A DNA stretch of 64,000 nucleotides. Origin: Cokeromyces recurvatus (Eukaryota; Mucoromycota; Mucoromycetes; Mucorales; Mucoraceae). The notes under the pieces are model-generated. The model did no database searches, was not told where the DNA came from, and worked only from the letters and a program-made list of their open reading frames with translations. The stretch lies in contig NW_026251400.1 of the NCBI RefSeq assembly GCF_025118155.1, positions 1 through 64,000 on the forward strand. The letters are read 5' to 3'. How positions within the stretch are numbered: the first letter of the stretch is position 1; each line of letters begins with the position of its first letter. Below, piece after piece: positions 45,144 through 58,491 of the stretch. The translations under genes were made by a program, and so were the position numbers.

Positions 45144-48100
45144 ATGTATATTATATACAGTATTTTGCAAGCAATATCACCCATCCTTATAACAGGCTTA
45201 TGTGTTATATATCTGATATACAAGAAATACTATGATACAAAATATGACATTTCCTCAGATATTGACTCTATTAAGATTTCGATAAAGAAAAGAAAATTGA
45301 TTTTATTATTTTTTACAGCGATTACTACTTTAGGTTGGCTGTTTTATCTTGTTAAATATATTCTCGGGTCTGATGAGAAAAACTTATATAGCATCATGGC
45401 CTTGGCTTCTTTTTTTGCCACTTGGGTATGTATATATGTTGATTTATGTTTCCTATATATATATATTTATATATACATATATATATATTTATACTTATAT
45501 ACATATATAAAGGGTACTTTGCTAGTTTTGTCGTTCACTTCACCTAACCTGAATCATTACAAGGATCGTGTTTACAATTATATCTTTACATTTATTTACA
45601 CATATTTGGTTTTATATTCAGCTTATCGTACACTGATTTTAAAACAATCACATCCTTGGGATATTTTAAATATCATGATAACCTTTATATTGTTTTGTAT
45701 TACTGGAAGTACACCACAACCATATCATCCAAGAGATCTTCAAGCTGCAAGTTATGAAAAAGTTGAAATTAAAGATGGCAAAGTATACCGTAATGTAAGT
45801 TATTATTGAATCAGTGGAACTATAAATATTAAAGATGAAGGGTGCAGGAAGAAAAAAAGATAATGAATAAATATGCATTTTTTTTTTAATATATATGTGT
45901 ATACAGAATCTTTTATTGAGCCCTGAATCAACAGCAAGTATTTTTTCATGGTGTGCATTCCAATGGGTAAAATAAGATGAAAGAATTATGTATAATATAA
46001 TAAAAATACTCAATATACTTTATTTATTTAGATGAATCCTTTAGTAGTTTTTGGTTTTCGTAATATTGTTACTCGCGAAAATATCTATGCACTTACCTTT
46101 CAACACCTATCTCGAACAGTTTTCGAAGACTTTGTGAATACGAAAAAAATGGTTGCACATACGAAAATCTTTAAACGAATTTATAAATCAAATAAAGTAG
46201 AGGTTTGGTGGCAGTTTATATTTTGTACCTTAGCTTGTTTAGTTAGTTATCTGGGCCCTTATTTTCAACAAAAATTCTTGGAATACATTGAATTAGGTCA
46301 AGAGCAGCGTCCAGCTATTCAAGTTGCTTATTTGTATGTCATTGGTATGTTTACTGTAGGTGTAGTCAAATTATTGTGTAATAACGTTCAGTTATGGGTG
46401 GGTCGTCGTTGGAATATAAGAACCTTGATTATGTTGGATGCAGAAATTTTTTCAAAAACTTTGAAAAGAAAGGATATGTCTGGAAAGCTTGTTAAATCAG
46501 AAGAAGAGGAATCAGACACGAATAAGGGGGAAGAAAAATCATTTAGTAATGTTGGAAAAATTACAAACTTGATGAGTTCAGATGCAGATCATTTATCTGA
46601 CATTCCAGCTTATATTCATGTTCGTATTCTGCATACTATTTAAATAAGATATCTAATTAACAATTTTTTTTTAATATATAGATGATCTACAATTCTCCTG
46701 TAGATATTGCTGTATCTATTATTTATCTATATAAATTATTAGGTGTATCAGCCTTGGTTGGTTTGGCTATTATGATTCTATGTTTTCCAATTTCTGGCTA
46801 CCTTACTAAAGTGATGTCTAGAAATTATACCGCTCTTAATGCTGCTAAAGATAAACGAAATGATTTAGTCAATGAATTACTACAAGGCATTCGTATGATA
46901 AAATATTTTGCTTGGGAGGACAACTGGGAGAAAAAGATTCATGAAGCTCGTCATGACGAGATAAAGAAACTGATCAAGACAATTATCAATAACATATGTA
47001 ATAGTTTCATCTTCTTAGCAGTTCCTGTCTTGGTGACAGTTGGTACATTTATTTGGTATACTAAAGTAGCTGGCAACGAGTTGACAGCAAGTGTTGCCTT
47101 TGTTAGTATTACACTTTTCGATATGGTGCGTGGTCCCTTAATTTTCCTACCAGAAACATTTACTACGCTCACTGAAGCTTATGTTAGTTTAAAACGTATC
47201 TCGAATTACCTGGAGGAACCTGAAGTTGACGAGAACATGAATAAAGAACCTATTGATTTCCCTGAAGGTGTTTCTCCACAAACTGTATTAGCTCGTGTTG
47301 GTTTTGAAAAATCTATTTTTCAATGGCATATGAATGCTAACGATTCGAAAGGTACTCTAAAACAGCAAGCCTCTTTAGCAGCTACAGAGTCAACATTAGA
47401 CCGTGCCAGCTCGCAAAATGAACAAATGATATTTCAATTAAATGTGCCTAGATTTAATTTCCCTACAGGAAAACTTAGTTTGATATGTGGTCCTACTGGT
47501 AGCGGAAAGACTAGCTTCCTTCACGCTCTCTTGGGAGAAATGGATATAGTTTCTGGATGTGTTTATTTACCTTCAAAAATTACTTTGTCGGGTGTTGAAA
47601 ATGTATCCAAAATTGATCCTGAATATCCAAACTTATATTTAGATAAAGTTGCGTACGCTGCTCAACAACCTTTTCTTCGACATGCTTCTATCCGTGATAA
47701 TATCTTATTTGGTTTACCTTATGATTCTGAACGTTATAAAAAGACACTTTATCAATGTGATTTAATTAAAGATATAGCAATTCTACCAGATGGAGACCGT
47801 ACTGAAATTGGTGAAAAAGGTATTTCACTTTCAGGTGGTCAAAAACAAAGGTAAATAAATAAATAAATAAATGAATAATAATAATAATAATAATAATAAA
47901 AAAGGAGGAGGAGGAGGGGGAAGAGCATAATTATATGTATTAATAGTTTAATTTATACTTGAATAGAGTTTCACTCGCCCGTGCAGTTTATTCTTATGCA
48001 AAAACTGTTTTGTTAGATGATTGTCTTAGCGCTGTCGATGCTCATACTTCAAAACATATTTATGAAAAATGTATTATGGGTGATCTTTTAAAAGGACGCA

Positions 48101-50388
48101 CAGTTATCTTAGTCACTCATCAGGTCAGACTTTGCCTACCTGGAGCCAAATTTTTAGTTAAAATTGAAAACGGTAATGTGTTAGGATGTGATTCGATTGA
48201 TAATTTGAAAGCAAATGGACAATTGCAAATGCTTATAAAAGATGATATTCAAGAGAATGAAAATGATATTGAAGATATGATTGATTCTGATTCTATTACG
48301 GGAATAGATCTGGATTTGGATAATAAAAAGGAAACCACAAAGCTTGTTAAAGAAGAAACTGCCGAAAAGGGTCAAGTAAAATCCAAAGTTTATTTCACTT
48401 ACATGGCTGCTTGTGGTGGATGGATCTTTTGGATTGCTATTTTGTTTGCCTATGTGTTTGCTAGATTCTTAACCTTTGGTGAAAACTGGTGGTTGAGAGT
48501 TTGGGCTGCAGCATATGATCAAACTAATGATATTAGTCATATAACTGAACAAAGTGCTTCATTTATGACTTTACCTAATAGGGAACCTGGTATTCAAGAA
48601 GCCTTTCATTCTTTAGGATCCATCATTCAAAAGCAAAATGTATTTAGATCCTGGGTTTTTGAAGAAAAATCGCCTGTTAATGTAGATTATTATATTGGTA
48701 TCTACGTTGCTATTTGTTTAGCGAATATTATATTTGATGTTGTAAGAAATATTATGATTTTTTGGGGCTCTATCCGAGGTGCTCGAATGCTATTTAACTC
48801 CTTATTAAATCGTATTATTCATGCTCCTATGCGTTTCTTTGATACCACTCCTATTGGACGTATCTTAAACAGGTTTGGTAAAGACATCTCGACAATTGAT
48901 ATGCAAATTGCACGTTCATCCAATCTACTTATTGAGTGTATAACGGGTGTTGTTGCATCTACTGTAGTTATCAGTATCATTACTCCTCAATTCCTTGTTG
49001 TTGCCATCATCGTTAGTTTATTATATTTCCTTATTGGCGTCTTCTATCTTCGGATTTCCCGTGAGTTAAAACGTCTGAATTCTGTCAGTCGTTCTCCGAT
49101 CTATTCCCATTTTACAGAGACATTACTTGGTATTACAACAATTCGAGCCTATGGTGCAGAGGAGCAATTTATGAGGACCGTTCATGAAAAAATTGATTCA
49201 TTTGTTGCCCCCTTCTATTTGCTTTGGATGAGCAATCGTTGGCTTTATGCTCGAGTTGAAATTGCAGGCTCCTTCGTTACTTTATTTACAGGCATTTTTT
49301 TAATTTTTAATATCAAGTATTTAGATGCCGGTATGGCTGGTATTTCCTTGTTTTATGCTCGCAGTTTCTTGGAGAATATTTACTGGTTTATTCGACAATA
49401 TACCTCTGTGGAAATGGACTTTAATTCGGTTGAAAGAGTACATGAATATCTTGAGTTAGAACAAGAACCACCTGGACAAATCGAGAATCACAGACCACCT
49501 GCTGCATGGCCAACAACTGCCTCGATCGAGGTAAAAGATTTGGTTGTTCGATATGCACCTGAACTAGATCCAGTATTACATGGTATCTCATTTTCTACCA
49601 GAGCGCATGAAAAGATTGGTATTGTAGGTCGTACTGGTTCTGGTAAAAGCACGATAGCCTTAAGTTTCTTCCGTTTCTTAGAAGCATGCGGCGGATCTAT
49701 TTCAATTGATGGCATTGATATCTCTACCATCGGTGTTCAAGACTTACGGTCAAAATTGACAATTATCCCACAAGACGCTATTCTGTTTTCTGGCACGATA
49801 CGGTCTAACCTTGACCCCTTTGAAGAACATTCGGATGAAGAGGTGTGGGAGTCTTTAGAACGTGTTCATCTTTGCAAAGCTTCAGATCGTTTAAAGGGAT
49901 TATCAACACCAAGTACTGTATCAACTGCAAATGAGCAAGCATTATCAGCCATTACTAACTTAAACCAACAGGTTAGTGATGGTGGGCATAACTTTTCTCA
50001 AGGTCAACGTCAATTACTTTGTCTAGCTCGGGCCTTACTCAAGAATAGTAAATTGATTATCATGGATGAAGCAACGGCTAGTGTTGATTTTGATACGGAT
50101 TCCAAGATTCAGACAACAATTCGAGAAGAACTTAAAGATTCTACTTTACTTTGTATTGCACATCGACTTCGTACGGTCATTGATTATGATCGTATCTTAG
50201 TTTTGAATCAGGGCCAGGTTATAGAATTTGACACACCGTATAATTTAATTGTTAAAGATACTGGTCTCTTTAGATCCATGTGTGAACAATCTGGAGAAAT
50301 AGATGTCCTGTTGAAAATGGCTACTGAAGCGCATACTTCAAAAATGAATGAAGAGGATGTATCTGACGATCATACTAGAGTATATTGA
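45144..50388 (+). CDS. ABCC-type full ABC transporter (MRP family with TMD0)
   Basis: Six exons: 45144-45425, 45513-45794, 45907-45966, 46032-46619, 46682-47850 and 47967-50388; 1,600 residues. Five N-terminal membrane segments (TMD0) are followed by TMD1, NBD1, TMD2 and NBD2. NBD1 has Walker A GPTGSGKTS, signature LSGGQKQR and Walker B TVLLDDCLSAVD, with Asp in place of the catalytic Glu as usual in ABCC proteins. NBD2 has GRTGSGKST, a divergent signature FSQGQRQL and IIMDEATASVD. The C-terminal FRSMCEQSGEIDVLLKMA resembles the yeast Ybt1/Bpt1/Vmr1 vacuolar group. The likely role is ATP-driven export or vacuolar sequestration of conjugates; the substrate is unknown. The intron starting at 46620 has an unusual GTTCGT donor. 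Confidence 0.92.
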
Positions 50389-50590
50389 TAAAGCTTACAT
50401 GTACAATATTTATAAATTATTATTAGATAGACATATTATAATGGTTTTTTTTTTATATAAGATAAAATAAAATAAAATAAAATATAATAATGTTTATATA
50501 GATGTATATAAATATATAGTAAAAGTGTTTTTCAAAACCGTATTATGAGTTTATATATGTACGTATGTATGTATGTATGTGCTGATTTAT

Positions 50591-52117
50591 TTAGACAGGA
50601 ACATAAATAACTCGAAGTATTTCGGTAACAATGTTTGATGGTATATTAGTATCCATATCTTCTCTTTCCATTTGGTCATCACTAGTATTGATTGCTAGTA
50701 CACGTAAACGATGATTGAATACTTTTTCGGCAGCAATGGTAACTAAATCGGGGGTTATAAAATCTCGTTTAAAAAGTACAGCAAGTGATTTTGTAACAGT
50801 AACCAGATCCTGACTGCATCTTGCTGTTACTCCGCCTTTGATTCGAGGATGTGTTCTGATACCGACCACAATATCTCGAATATAACGAGTGATATCAATA
50901 TTAACATGAACCTTAGCTGCGTCCTCGGCTAAATTTTTTATTTCCTCGTGTCTCATTAAAGCATATCTTCTATAACTGGACTGTCGATAAAGTGTATTCG
51001 TTGTACTTGAATTTGAAAACATATCTTCTTCAAAATTATAACTTATAAAAAATCGATCCATCTAAAAATAATGATAATAATAATAAAGAATCAATATATA
51101 ACATTAATATTTTTTTTTATTTATTTTTTGTTTTACCAAGTGAGGCAAAATAGATAATCGATTATATCCCTGCGCTAATACGACTATTACCAAAAAAGAT
51201 GGCTTTGGTACATTGTATTTGATATTGGATATCCTTAGTTCCTTGGTAGCAATGAGCTCCAATAAAAGTGCCTGGACAGATTTATCAGCAGCATCTAGAT
51301 TTTGCATAATTAGTGCTTGAGCCATTTTTGTAGACATGGTAGTAGTCGTATGAGATCGTTTTATATCTTCATGTTCGGACCAATAAGATCTATCCTTCTT
51401 ATGGTGAGTTATTTCTTTTTGTGATATTGAGTGTGCATAATTTGTTGTATGTGTGAGTATCATAGGCCTGTTTTCTCTCTTTTTTAAATTAAAATCAAGT
51501 GGATTAATAAGTGATGTTTGATGTACAGAATCGTCATCTCCTAAAAATGAGAGCTAATAGGTTGTATTTTAATATAACATCAGTGTTTATGCATTTCTTT
51601 AATACCTTGATGCTCGTATTCCGGCTATTAGTCATCTGGCCATTATTACTTGCATGAAATCTTTCAGAACGTTTCGAGTTAATTGTCTGTGTAGAATGAG
51701 TAGCCTTATGCAAGTGTGCTAATATGACTACGTTAGTATAACTTTTTTTTTTAAGATTGATTAATTATACCAGCAACATTATCTTCTTTTATATTAAATA
51801 GTACATCAACAAGATCATTTTTTGTTTGGTGCTCATGACAATTCATGTCTACAGTTGTGAATCCAAATAGACAACGACTAATCTATTGATATTATTTTTA
51901 AAATGAGTTGTTAAATTCACTTTTACATTACCTGTGTGGTCATGTGAGTTACTTCTTCTACTCGATTAGGAGGAGCTGTTAAAATCAGATGCTTATCTCG
52001 ACCTGAAATTAAACATAATAAAATTGAAATGAACAAATCCTGATTGAAAGAAAAATTGGCCTGTTTTCTCAGGATTGCCATGCGAGTTTTAATCCATTCT
52101 TTATGTTCTTGAGACAT
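50591..52117 (-). CDS. MoxR/Mg-chelatase-like AAA+ protein with degenerate Walker motifs
   Basis: Five exons: 51932-52117, 51771-51882, 51606-51718, 51137-51553 and 50591-51061; 432 residues. The N-terminus SGRDKHLILTAPPNRVEEVT aligns with the MoxR-type 'HLLLEGPPGxGKT' block but lacks Gly-Lys-Thr. ALIMQNLDAADKSVQALLLELI stands where 'LDEINRAxPxxQxALLExM' is expected, without Asp-Glu. PSFLVIVVLAQGYNRLSILPHLMDRFFI and the C-terminal lid (HPRIKGGVTARCSQDLVTVTKSLAVLFKRDFITPDLV, ending FNHRL, in two parts) follow the family order. So the fold is AAA+ MoxR/ChlI-like but ATP binding is probably lost. A Ser/Thr-rich insertion lies in the middle (about 85-180). Function unknown; convergent with the transporter. 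Confidence 0.65.
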
Positions 52118-52554
52118 GATTATTTATATAACAAAAATGCTTTTATTTCATTTCTTTTCGAATCAATTGGAAATTTAATTTCAGACATAATAGATAAAAA
52201 TGCTGGCAGGTGACTAAAAAAAAATGGACAACTGTGTTGAAATATTAAACAAAATCTAGTTCTCTGTCAACACATCTATTGTAAAATGACTCTGAGCATC
52301 TAGTCCAATCAAGACATTCTTTTGTGAAAAATTATTAAAACGTTAAACAAGTTTCAGTCATTGTTGAATAACAGTTGCCAAAGTAGTTGATGCTCTAAAA
52401 ACTTTAACATACAAAAATGATAGTAATCGACAGAGTGAATAAGTTCATTGACAAAATGATTAAAACCGACTAACGGGAGAAAATGGACATCTAAATTCAC
52501 TAAGGAGTTGGGAACTGATCTTCAAGTTGTTCAAAGATGATGAAAAACTACAGA

Positions 52555-52593
<39 letters not shown>

Positions 52594-52690
52594 AAACACC
52601 CCACAAAAAGTCTGTTATTTAGTAACGATAATAAAAGCATTTATCAGGAAGCATCATAATCACACAAAACAATAGGTTAACGACAATCGG
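52118..52690. other. Intergenic with A36 run
   Basis: Upstream of the MoxR-like gene. It holds 36 As (52556-52591). No gene seen; it leads into the transposase relic. Confidence 0.5.
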
Positions 52691-52699
52691 CAGCAAACC

Positions 52700-53500
52700 A
52701 TAGGCGATATTATTAGGAGAAAAAAAACTGCTCAACTAGAAGAATTCAAAACCTTCAAGTTGCGACTTAATCACTTGAAAAATAACATATGCATAACGAT
52801 GAGGAGGAATTGTGTGGATAACTTACGGAAGAAATATAAATAATTTATGAAATGAAAGGAATCTGATCATGGTTATATGAAAAAAACTATGAACTTTTGT
52901 ATAGATGAGTCCAGCCTCTACAATTAATATGAGAATTAATTAGGCTAGATAAGCTAGTAGGATTCCTACAATAGCAAAAGCATCAAAAAGTAAATCATCC
53001 TATACGGTTATTAGGTGCTATACATTAGCTTAATTTTCTTCTTATCGCATTAGAGAAGCCATTTCAGAAACTAGAAAATGTAACGTTGTGTTACTAGACA
53101 ATAGCGGTAATGAAGCAGTTGAAAAAAGATGAATCATTGTCCAGAAAAGCTGAAGATAACAGTAAAGTTTATAAAGGCACTGTTATTCAACAAGATGTTA
53201 CATTTATTTTAGTTTATAAGCAAACTTGTTGACAATACAGATATGATAAGAAGTTTGAAAGAAAGTTATTTGGTATTGGATAATGATTCAATTCATAGGT
53301 CGCAGCCTTTAAGACGAAGAATAAAAAATAAAAATAAAATGGCTACTATTTTATTCTTTTGGGGTGAATCCTACTGAGAAACTTGAGTATTATCAAATGA
53401 TGAGAAAAGAAAACTTATCAGTTGCAATTACTGATACTTATAATCAAGTTCTTATGGGTGATTTTTATGATTTTTCTAATCATTTTAAACATAAAATCAT
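52700..53500 (+). pseudogene. Tc1/mariner-like transposase relic
   Basis: In order on the plus strand: NFCIDESSLYN (about 52889-52921), YLVLDNDSIHRSQ (about 53266-53304) and GVNPTEKLEYYQMM (about 53360-53401). These correspond to the three catalytic blocks of Tc1/mariner transposases (xFIDE, MDNxxIH, LNPIExFW). The gap from the second Asp to the Glu is about 33 codons, right for a DD34E-type enzyme. Stops and frame changes fall between the blocks. I could not find terminal repeats. Confidence 0.6.
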
Positions 53501-54314
53501 CAAATTCCATAATAAAGCACTTACATGAGCCTATTTTCAAATCATATTGTGATCTTTTGACAGATATCAAACAGTTAAAGAATAGTATAATTATGTGTCT
53601 TTTTTCTCTTCCTTGACTCATTAAATTCAGGCATAAAGAAGCCAATAACTTATTTCGTAGTTACAGCTTCAAAATTATGGTTGAAGTTCCTCTTTGGATT
53701 AGTACCTCAACATTTTACAGGTACGCCCTTCTTAGGTTGCCCCATTTGTCCTATCATATGCAAGTTAAATACAGCTTCCTTACTAGAAAAAAAAACCAGT
53801 TTTTATGATAGCTCATATTACTTCCCTTCGACTTTAGTATGAAAACCTTTCTTTTTTCTATAATTTTTGTTCTATTCCTTTTGTTTATTATCTTACGAAT
53901 ACGAGTAAACGAAGACAAACAAATGTTATTCGTATAATTTTAAACAGTTGATTTAGTTACTGGCAAATCAGTCAGCTCTGTTGCATAGAATATACTATTA
54001 GTAAATTGTATCATCTGAAAGAAAGGAAAAAAAAAGGCCCCCTCATCTTCTTTCATCCGCAGTGTAAATTTTGTGAACAGTCTTTATTCCTTTCTTCAAT
54101 TGTTATATTGTTTAATAGAACCAGTTCTAACCGTCTCTTCCTCTAGCTTACTGTAAATTTTATTAAACTGATGACATTCTAAAAAGTCTTGTCAACTTCA
54201 ATCCGTTATTAAGGTCATCATAGCTTTGCATAATATCATCTTCTGAATCGACCAACATATTGTAACAATTATTCTCTGTCACTTAAGATTGTACACGAGT
54301 TGGTTAAAAAAGAT

Positions 54315-54357
<43 letters not shown>

Positions 54358-54860
54358 TATAAAAGTGACTAAGGTGTCGTATATTTTTAGGCAGTCAGTA
54401 ATTTTGTTATGTAAATAAATAAAGTGTCTGAAGACTACGAGATTGGATGCTTTAAGAAAAAAAAGAAAAGTATGTCTTACGGGAGAATTTGATGAGCATC
54501 CTGTGAAAACTGAATTTTGCCAATTCTAAACAAGGATCTCTGTAATATACCTAACGGCGCCCCATTTCCCCCCTTTTTTTTTCAAGTGGATCCATAAACT
54601 GTAAAAATGTATTTTCTCTAACTTGAAGATTTTGTTGTCTTTTTCTTTTCTTTTTATTTAAAAAAAAATAAATATAACGGGTTAACAAATAAAAAACAGT
54701 ATATTTATAAAGTTATCTTATTTCTTGCTATATACCTTACGAACCTGTTTAGAATCTTGTATTTACTTACATTATTAACAGCAAAACTATAACTTGTTTT
54801 TCTCTACTATTTAATACTTGACTCTTTTTTTTTTATTTATTTACTCTGGGATATTACAAA
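53501..54860. other. Intergenic with T40 run
   Basis: Between the transposase relic and the cyclin gene. It holds 40 Ts (54317-54356) and shorter runs. No gene supported. Confidence 0.5.
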
Positions 54861-56563
54861 ATGTACAACAAAAATGCAAATAAATGTGATAGATATGTAT
54901 GTTTTTTTTTATTTTATTTTATTTATTATACAATGAATTCTAGATGCATTTATATATTACTTGAATAACAAAGCTAATAATATAGATTGATTCTAAAGAT
55001 ATTCATAAAGAATTAAAAAAGATCAAAGAAGAATCTACAACTTCTAAATTAAGGAATAAGCAACTAAATAACGACGCTTATTTGAACAAAGCTATTAACA
55101 ATAACCATAACAAATTACCATTTCATTCACAAGTAAAATTATATATCATTTGATCATCTTTATCTCGATAATAATATTAATATCTATTTTTTTTTTTTTT
55201 TTTTACATTATAGTTGAAATTAACAAGAGATAAAAAAGAATGTTTGTATAGACAAAGTAAACCAGTTGTTAAAATCGATCAGCAACAAATAGTTCAAGAT
55301 TTTTTTGAGGATAATCAGAGACGCTACCCTGCAGAGAATACGGATAATCTTATTGAACCTGTCCCCATTTTGAAGATTAGACCACCAAATAGAATTAGAC
55401 ATTTGTTTGTTAAGCAACAAGATAGCATGACTTTATCTAAAGAACCTTTTACTACATCTTCATCCAGTCCCCATACTCATCTTATGGATGAACATAATAC
55501 GCAAAAATACATCAAATTATCTGTTGAACAATTAGACATAAAGAAACAAATGATGAGAGATTCTACTAGAGACATGAAAGATATACAGATTAAATGCACA
55601 AAGGAATCTGAAAACCAGTCTGTTTTTTATTCCAATGCTAATGGCTCTGCTTTGAGCTTTGAACACGATATAAACAAGTTACAATATGAAAATGAAGAAG
55701 AACTTCATATGAAAAAAGTAATGCTTGAAACATCATGTATTTTGAAACAAAGTGAGCGTCTATCTGGTAATGAAGAATATATGAATATAATTTACGCAAA
55801 TATATTTGATGAAGAGACTCATTACCTCGTCAACTTGAAAGATATTGAAGAAAGACAAAGAGAAATCACTTGGAGATTGCGCAGTCTAATCATTGACTGG
55901 ATTGTACAAGTACACTACAGTCTCGGTCTACTCTCTGAAACTTTGTTTTCCGCCGTTAACATTATAGACCGATTCTTGTCTCACCAATCAGTAGCTCTGA
56001 ATAAATTTCAATTAATGGCTATTACAGCATTGTATATAGCAGCCAAAGTTGAGGAATGTGGTGGTCATCCCTCAGCTCAACAATTTGCACAGATGACAGA
56101 TGGAGCATTTGTGGTTAAAGATATCATACAAGCAGAGATGCATATTTTACGTATTATAGACTATCAACTTTGTTATCCTAATATGCTAATATTCCTAAAG
56201 CGTCTATACAAAAGCGAAGCTTATTGTGATGAGCATACAAAACTACTAGCAAGATATTTTCTAGAGGTTTCAATAATTGAGCATCGATTGATTGGTACGA
56301 GAGGATCTAAATTAGCTGCTGCTGCCTTGTGGATGTCAAGGAAAATGCTATTTAAGGGGAATTGGAATCATCATTTAGTTAGACTATCAGGATATAAACG
56401 TAATGATTTAAAGCCTATAATTGAGATTATGATTCAGTACCTTTCCAAGGCGACACGCGATACACTATTTACTAAATGGTCCAATCAGTCATTTTTAAAG
56501 GCGTCTATATTTGTTCAAGAATGGATTCATAAGTATTGTGATATTCAAACTGAAGAAAGCTAA
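54861..56563 (+). CDS. B-type (mitotic) cyclin
   Basis: Modelled as three exons, 54861-54896, 54986-55132 and 55214-56563; 510 residues. Exons 2-3 are secure; the 12-residue first exon is tentative. The N-terminal 230 residues are charged and poorly ordered, as in B cyclins. The cyclin box starts at LKDIEERQREITWRLRSLIIDWIVQVHYSLGL, with the R-x-x-L-x-DW core that contacts the CDK, then FSAVNIIDRFL and LMAITALYIAAKVEE. The C-terminal cyclin fold follows (LARYFLEVSIIEHRLIG, LAAAALWMSRKML). It would activate Cdk1 at G2/M. I see no clear destruction box (RxxLxxIxN) in the N-terminus, though KLRNKQLNN in exon 2 is near it. Confidence 0.88.
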
Positions 56564-56615
56564 TACGTTTTGTTTGTGATAATATTATTAGATTCTCATA
56601 AAAATTATCGTATAG

Positions 56616-56656
<41 letters not shown>

Positions 56657-57432
56657 AAAGATTAAAAGAAAACTATCATTTAACATAGCTGTATCAAACA
56701 ATTGTATTATTCTGAGGCTATCCATACTTATAAAGCTCGTGTTATTTCAGTTTGAATGTATTTTTCTTGTATAGTACTACCAGTAATAGTAAACAGCTTT
56801 TTATGGAGTCTATTATTTCAACTTTACATTTACTAGGCATTCTTAAAGGATACAATCAGTGAGAACATTTCATTTTTGTACAGTTCAAACCCTTTAGTGA
56901 CCGAAAATGAACGTATTTTTATAAGATTTATTATAAATGTATTCAAGTACAGCATCAAAAGAAAAAAGTAATTAATACCATTAGACATTCTCTTCACTTT
57001 GTTTTATTATTCTCACTAAGCTAAACATTAAATAAGTCGCATAATAAAGTCGGTCTTAATGATGGCAATATAAGCAAAAACAATAAATAATTATCGGGTT
57101 TGTGCCTCGCAGTAAAAAATTGCTTTATACCCAGCATAATTAGGTATTGAACTATGTATTCTCTACTTTTATTAAATAAAGTGTCAAATGGTAATCACTT
57201 ATTATGATAACTTGAACATTACATCAATATAAAGAAAAAGCATGTCATACACTTGGCTCTTTTTTATTTTCAGTATGCATTTTTCTAAAGCCGATTAATT
57301 ACAATTGGCTAATCAAAAAGATTACTATGCAACTTCAGGATATTTATCTAGAGGAGACGCTATCGCTATAGCGATAGATAGGTTTAATATAGAAACAGAA
57401 AAATTTTTTTATCAAATTAGTCACCTATATAC

Positions 57433-57472
<40 letters not shown>

Positions 57473-58022
57473 TGTGTGTATATCGATACATGTAACCAGA
57501 GTAGCTTTATCTTTGGATTGTCGAGAAATACATTAATATTCTGGTTTTAGGAGCTCTACTTCTGGATCAGAAAACCTATAAAAGTGGATCAAGAAGGCCT
57601 TCGTTTCCAAGAAAATTTCATAAATTAGGATAAAGAATGATTCACTCGATAATAGAAACAAACACACTAATTTGGAGACTTTGAATGTCTATCTGCTCAA
57701 AACTCTACTCATAATTTCACTAAGCATGTATTGATAATCCTTTAATACATCTTTTTTCTTAAGAAAAAAAATGTAAATTATGTTAATACTTTAAAGAATC
57801 TGATTAGAAAAAAAATAGAATGAGATAAATAGTGTTCTTTCTGAAGAGTATAAAGGAAAATATAGTGTCATCATGAGAAATAATAACAAATAAACTGAAG
57901 GAAAAACATTCGGCAAATCAAAATAGTAACAGTAATAATAAGCCACTGAAATTCAATATCTATTTTTTTTCCCTGTTTATTCTTTTTTTTTTTTTTTTGT
58001 TTTGTTTTTTTTGTATAATAAA
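56564..58022. other. Intergenic with A37 run, GT microsatellite and an 18-bp palindrome
   Basis: A37 at 56616-56652 follows the cyclin stop. About 14 GT units lie at 57436-57465. CTATCGCTATAGCGATAG at 57360-57377 is a perfect palindrome inside a short open stretch (57305-57434) that could be a gene or transposon fragment, but I cannot assign it. Confidence 0.5.
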
Positions 58023-58476
58023 ATGGGAAAGATTCAAAAGAAAGGTATAACAAATTGATGAATTTCAAGATTTTTCATTGTTTTACTCATAAAATGATTA
58101 GTTGTTGAAGGTCAACCAAAATCTATGTCTAAATATGCAAATGCTGAATTTGAGCCAAAGAATGGTAAGACTTTTATAAAATATGTAATAGCCTAATATT
58201 GATTTTTTTTTCAAAAACAAAAAAAAAATAGCAAAGGAGCGTATTGAACACGAGCTTCGATTATTACATGTTCGTAAACAAGCTATTACAACTACCAAAA
58301 ATAATGCACCAGCAGTACATAAAGTAAAAAAGGCAACAACAAAGAAGAAGGTTAACTTAAAGAAACAAAAAAAATTAGCCCGAGCACTGGCTTTTGCAGA
58401 TAAAGAAGAAAAGAAAATTGAAGCAGCAGTGGCAAAAGCAGAAAAACGAAAACTTGGAAAGCAACTTTGGAATTAA
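58023..58476 (+). CDS. Small Lys-rich protein, possibly Alb1-like ribosome assembly factor
   Basis: Three exons, 58023-58044, 58102-58164 and 58232-58476; 109 residues, with clean GT-AG junctions. After MGKIQKK come SMSKYANAEFEP and a helical segment (AKERIEHELRLLHVRKQ), then a very basic C-terminal half: KKATTKKKVNLKKQKKLARA, EEKKIEAAVAKAEKRKLGKQ and LWN. A basic helical C-terminus ending in W-N recalls Alb1 (which works with Arx1 in 60S export), but the match rests on composition and pattern only. It is likely nuclear/nucleolar by its charge. Its stop is 15 bp from the SQS1 stop on the other strand, so the mRNA ends must overlap. Confidence 0.6.
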
Positions 58477-58491
58477 TTTTTTTTTTTTATT

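Noticed and set aside
57305..57800. Possible further transposase fragment (FGLSRNTLIFWF)
   Set aside because: Only a few helix-turn-helix-like residues; surrounding frames are full of stops and lack the catalytic blocks.
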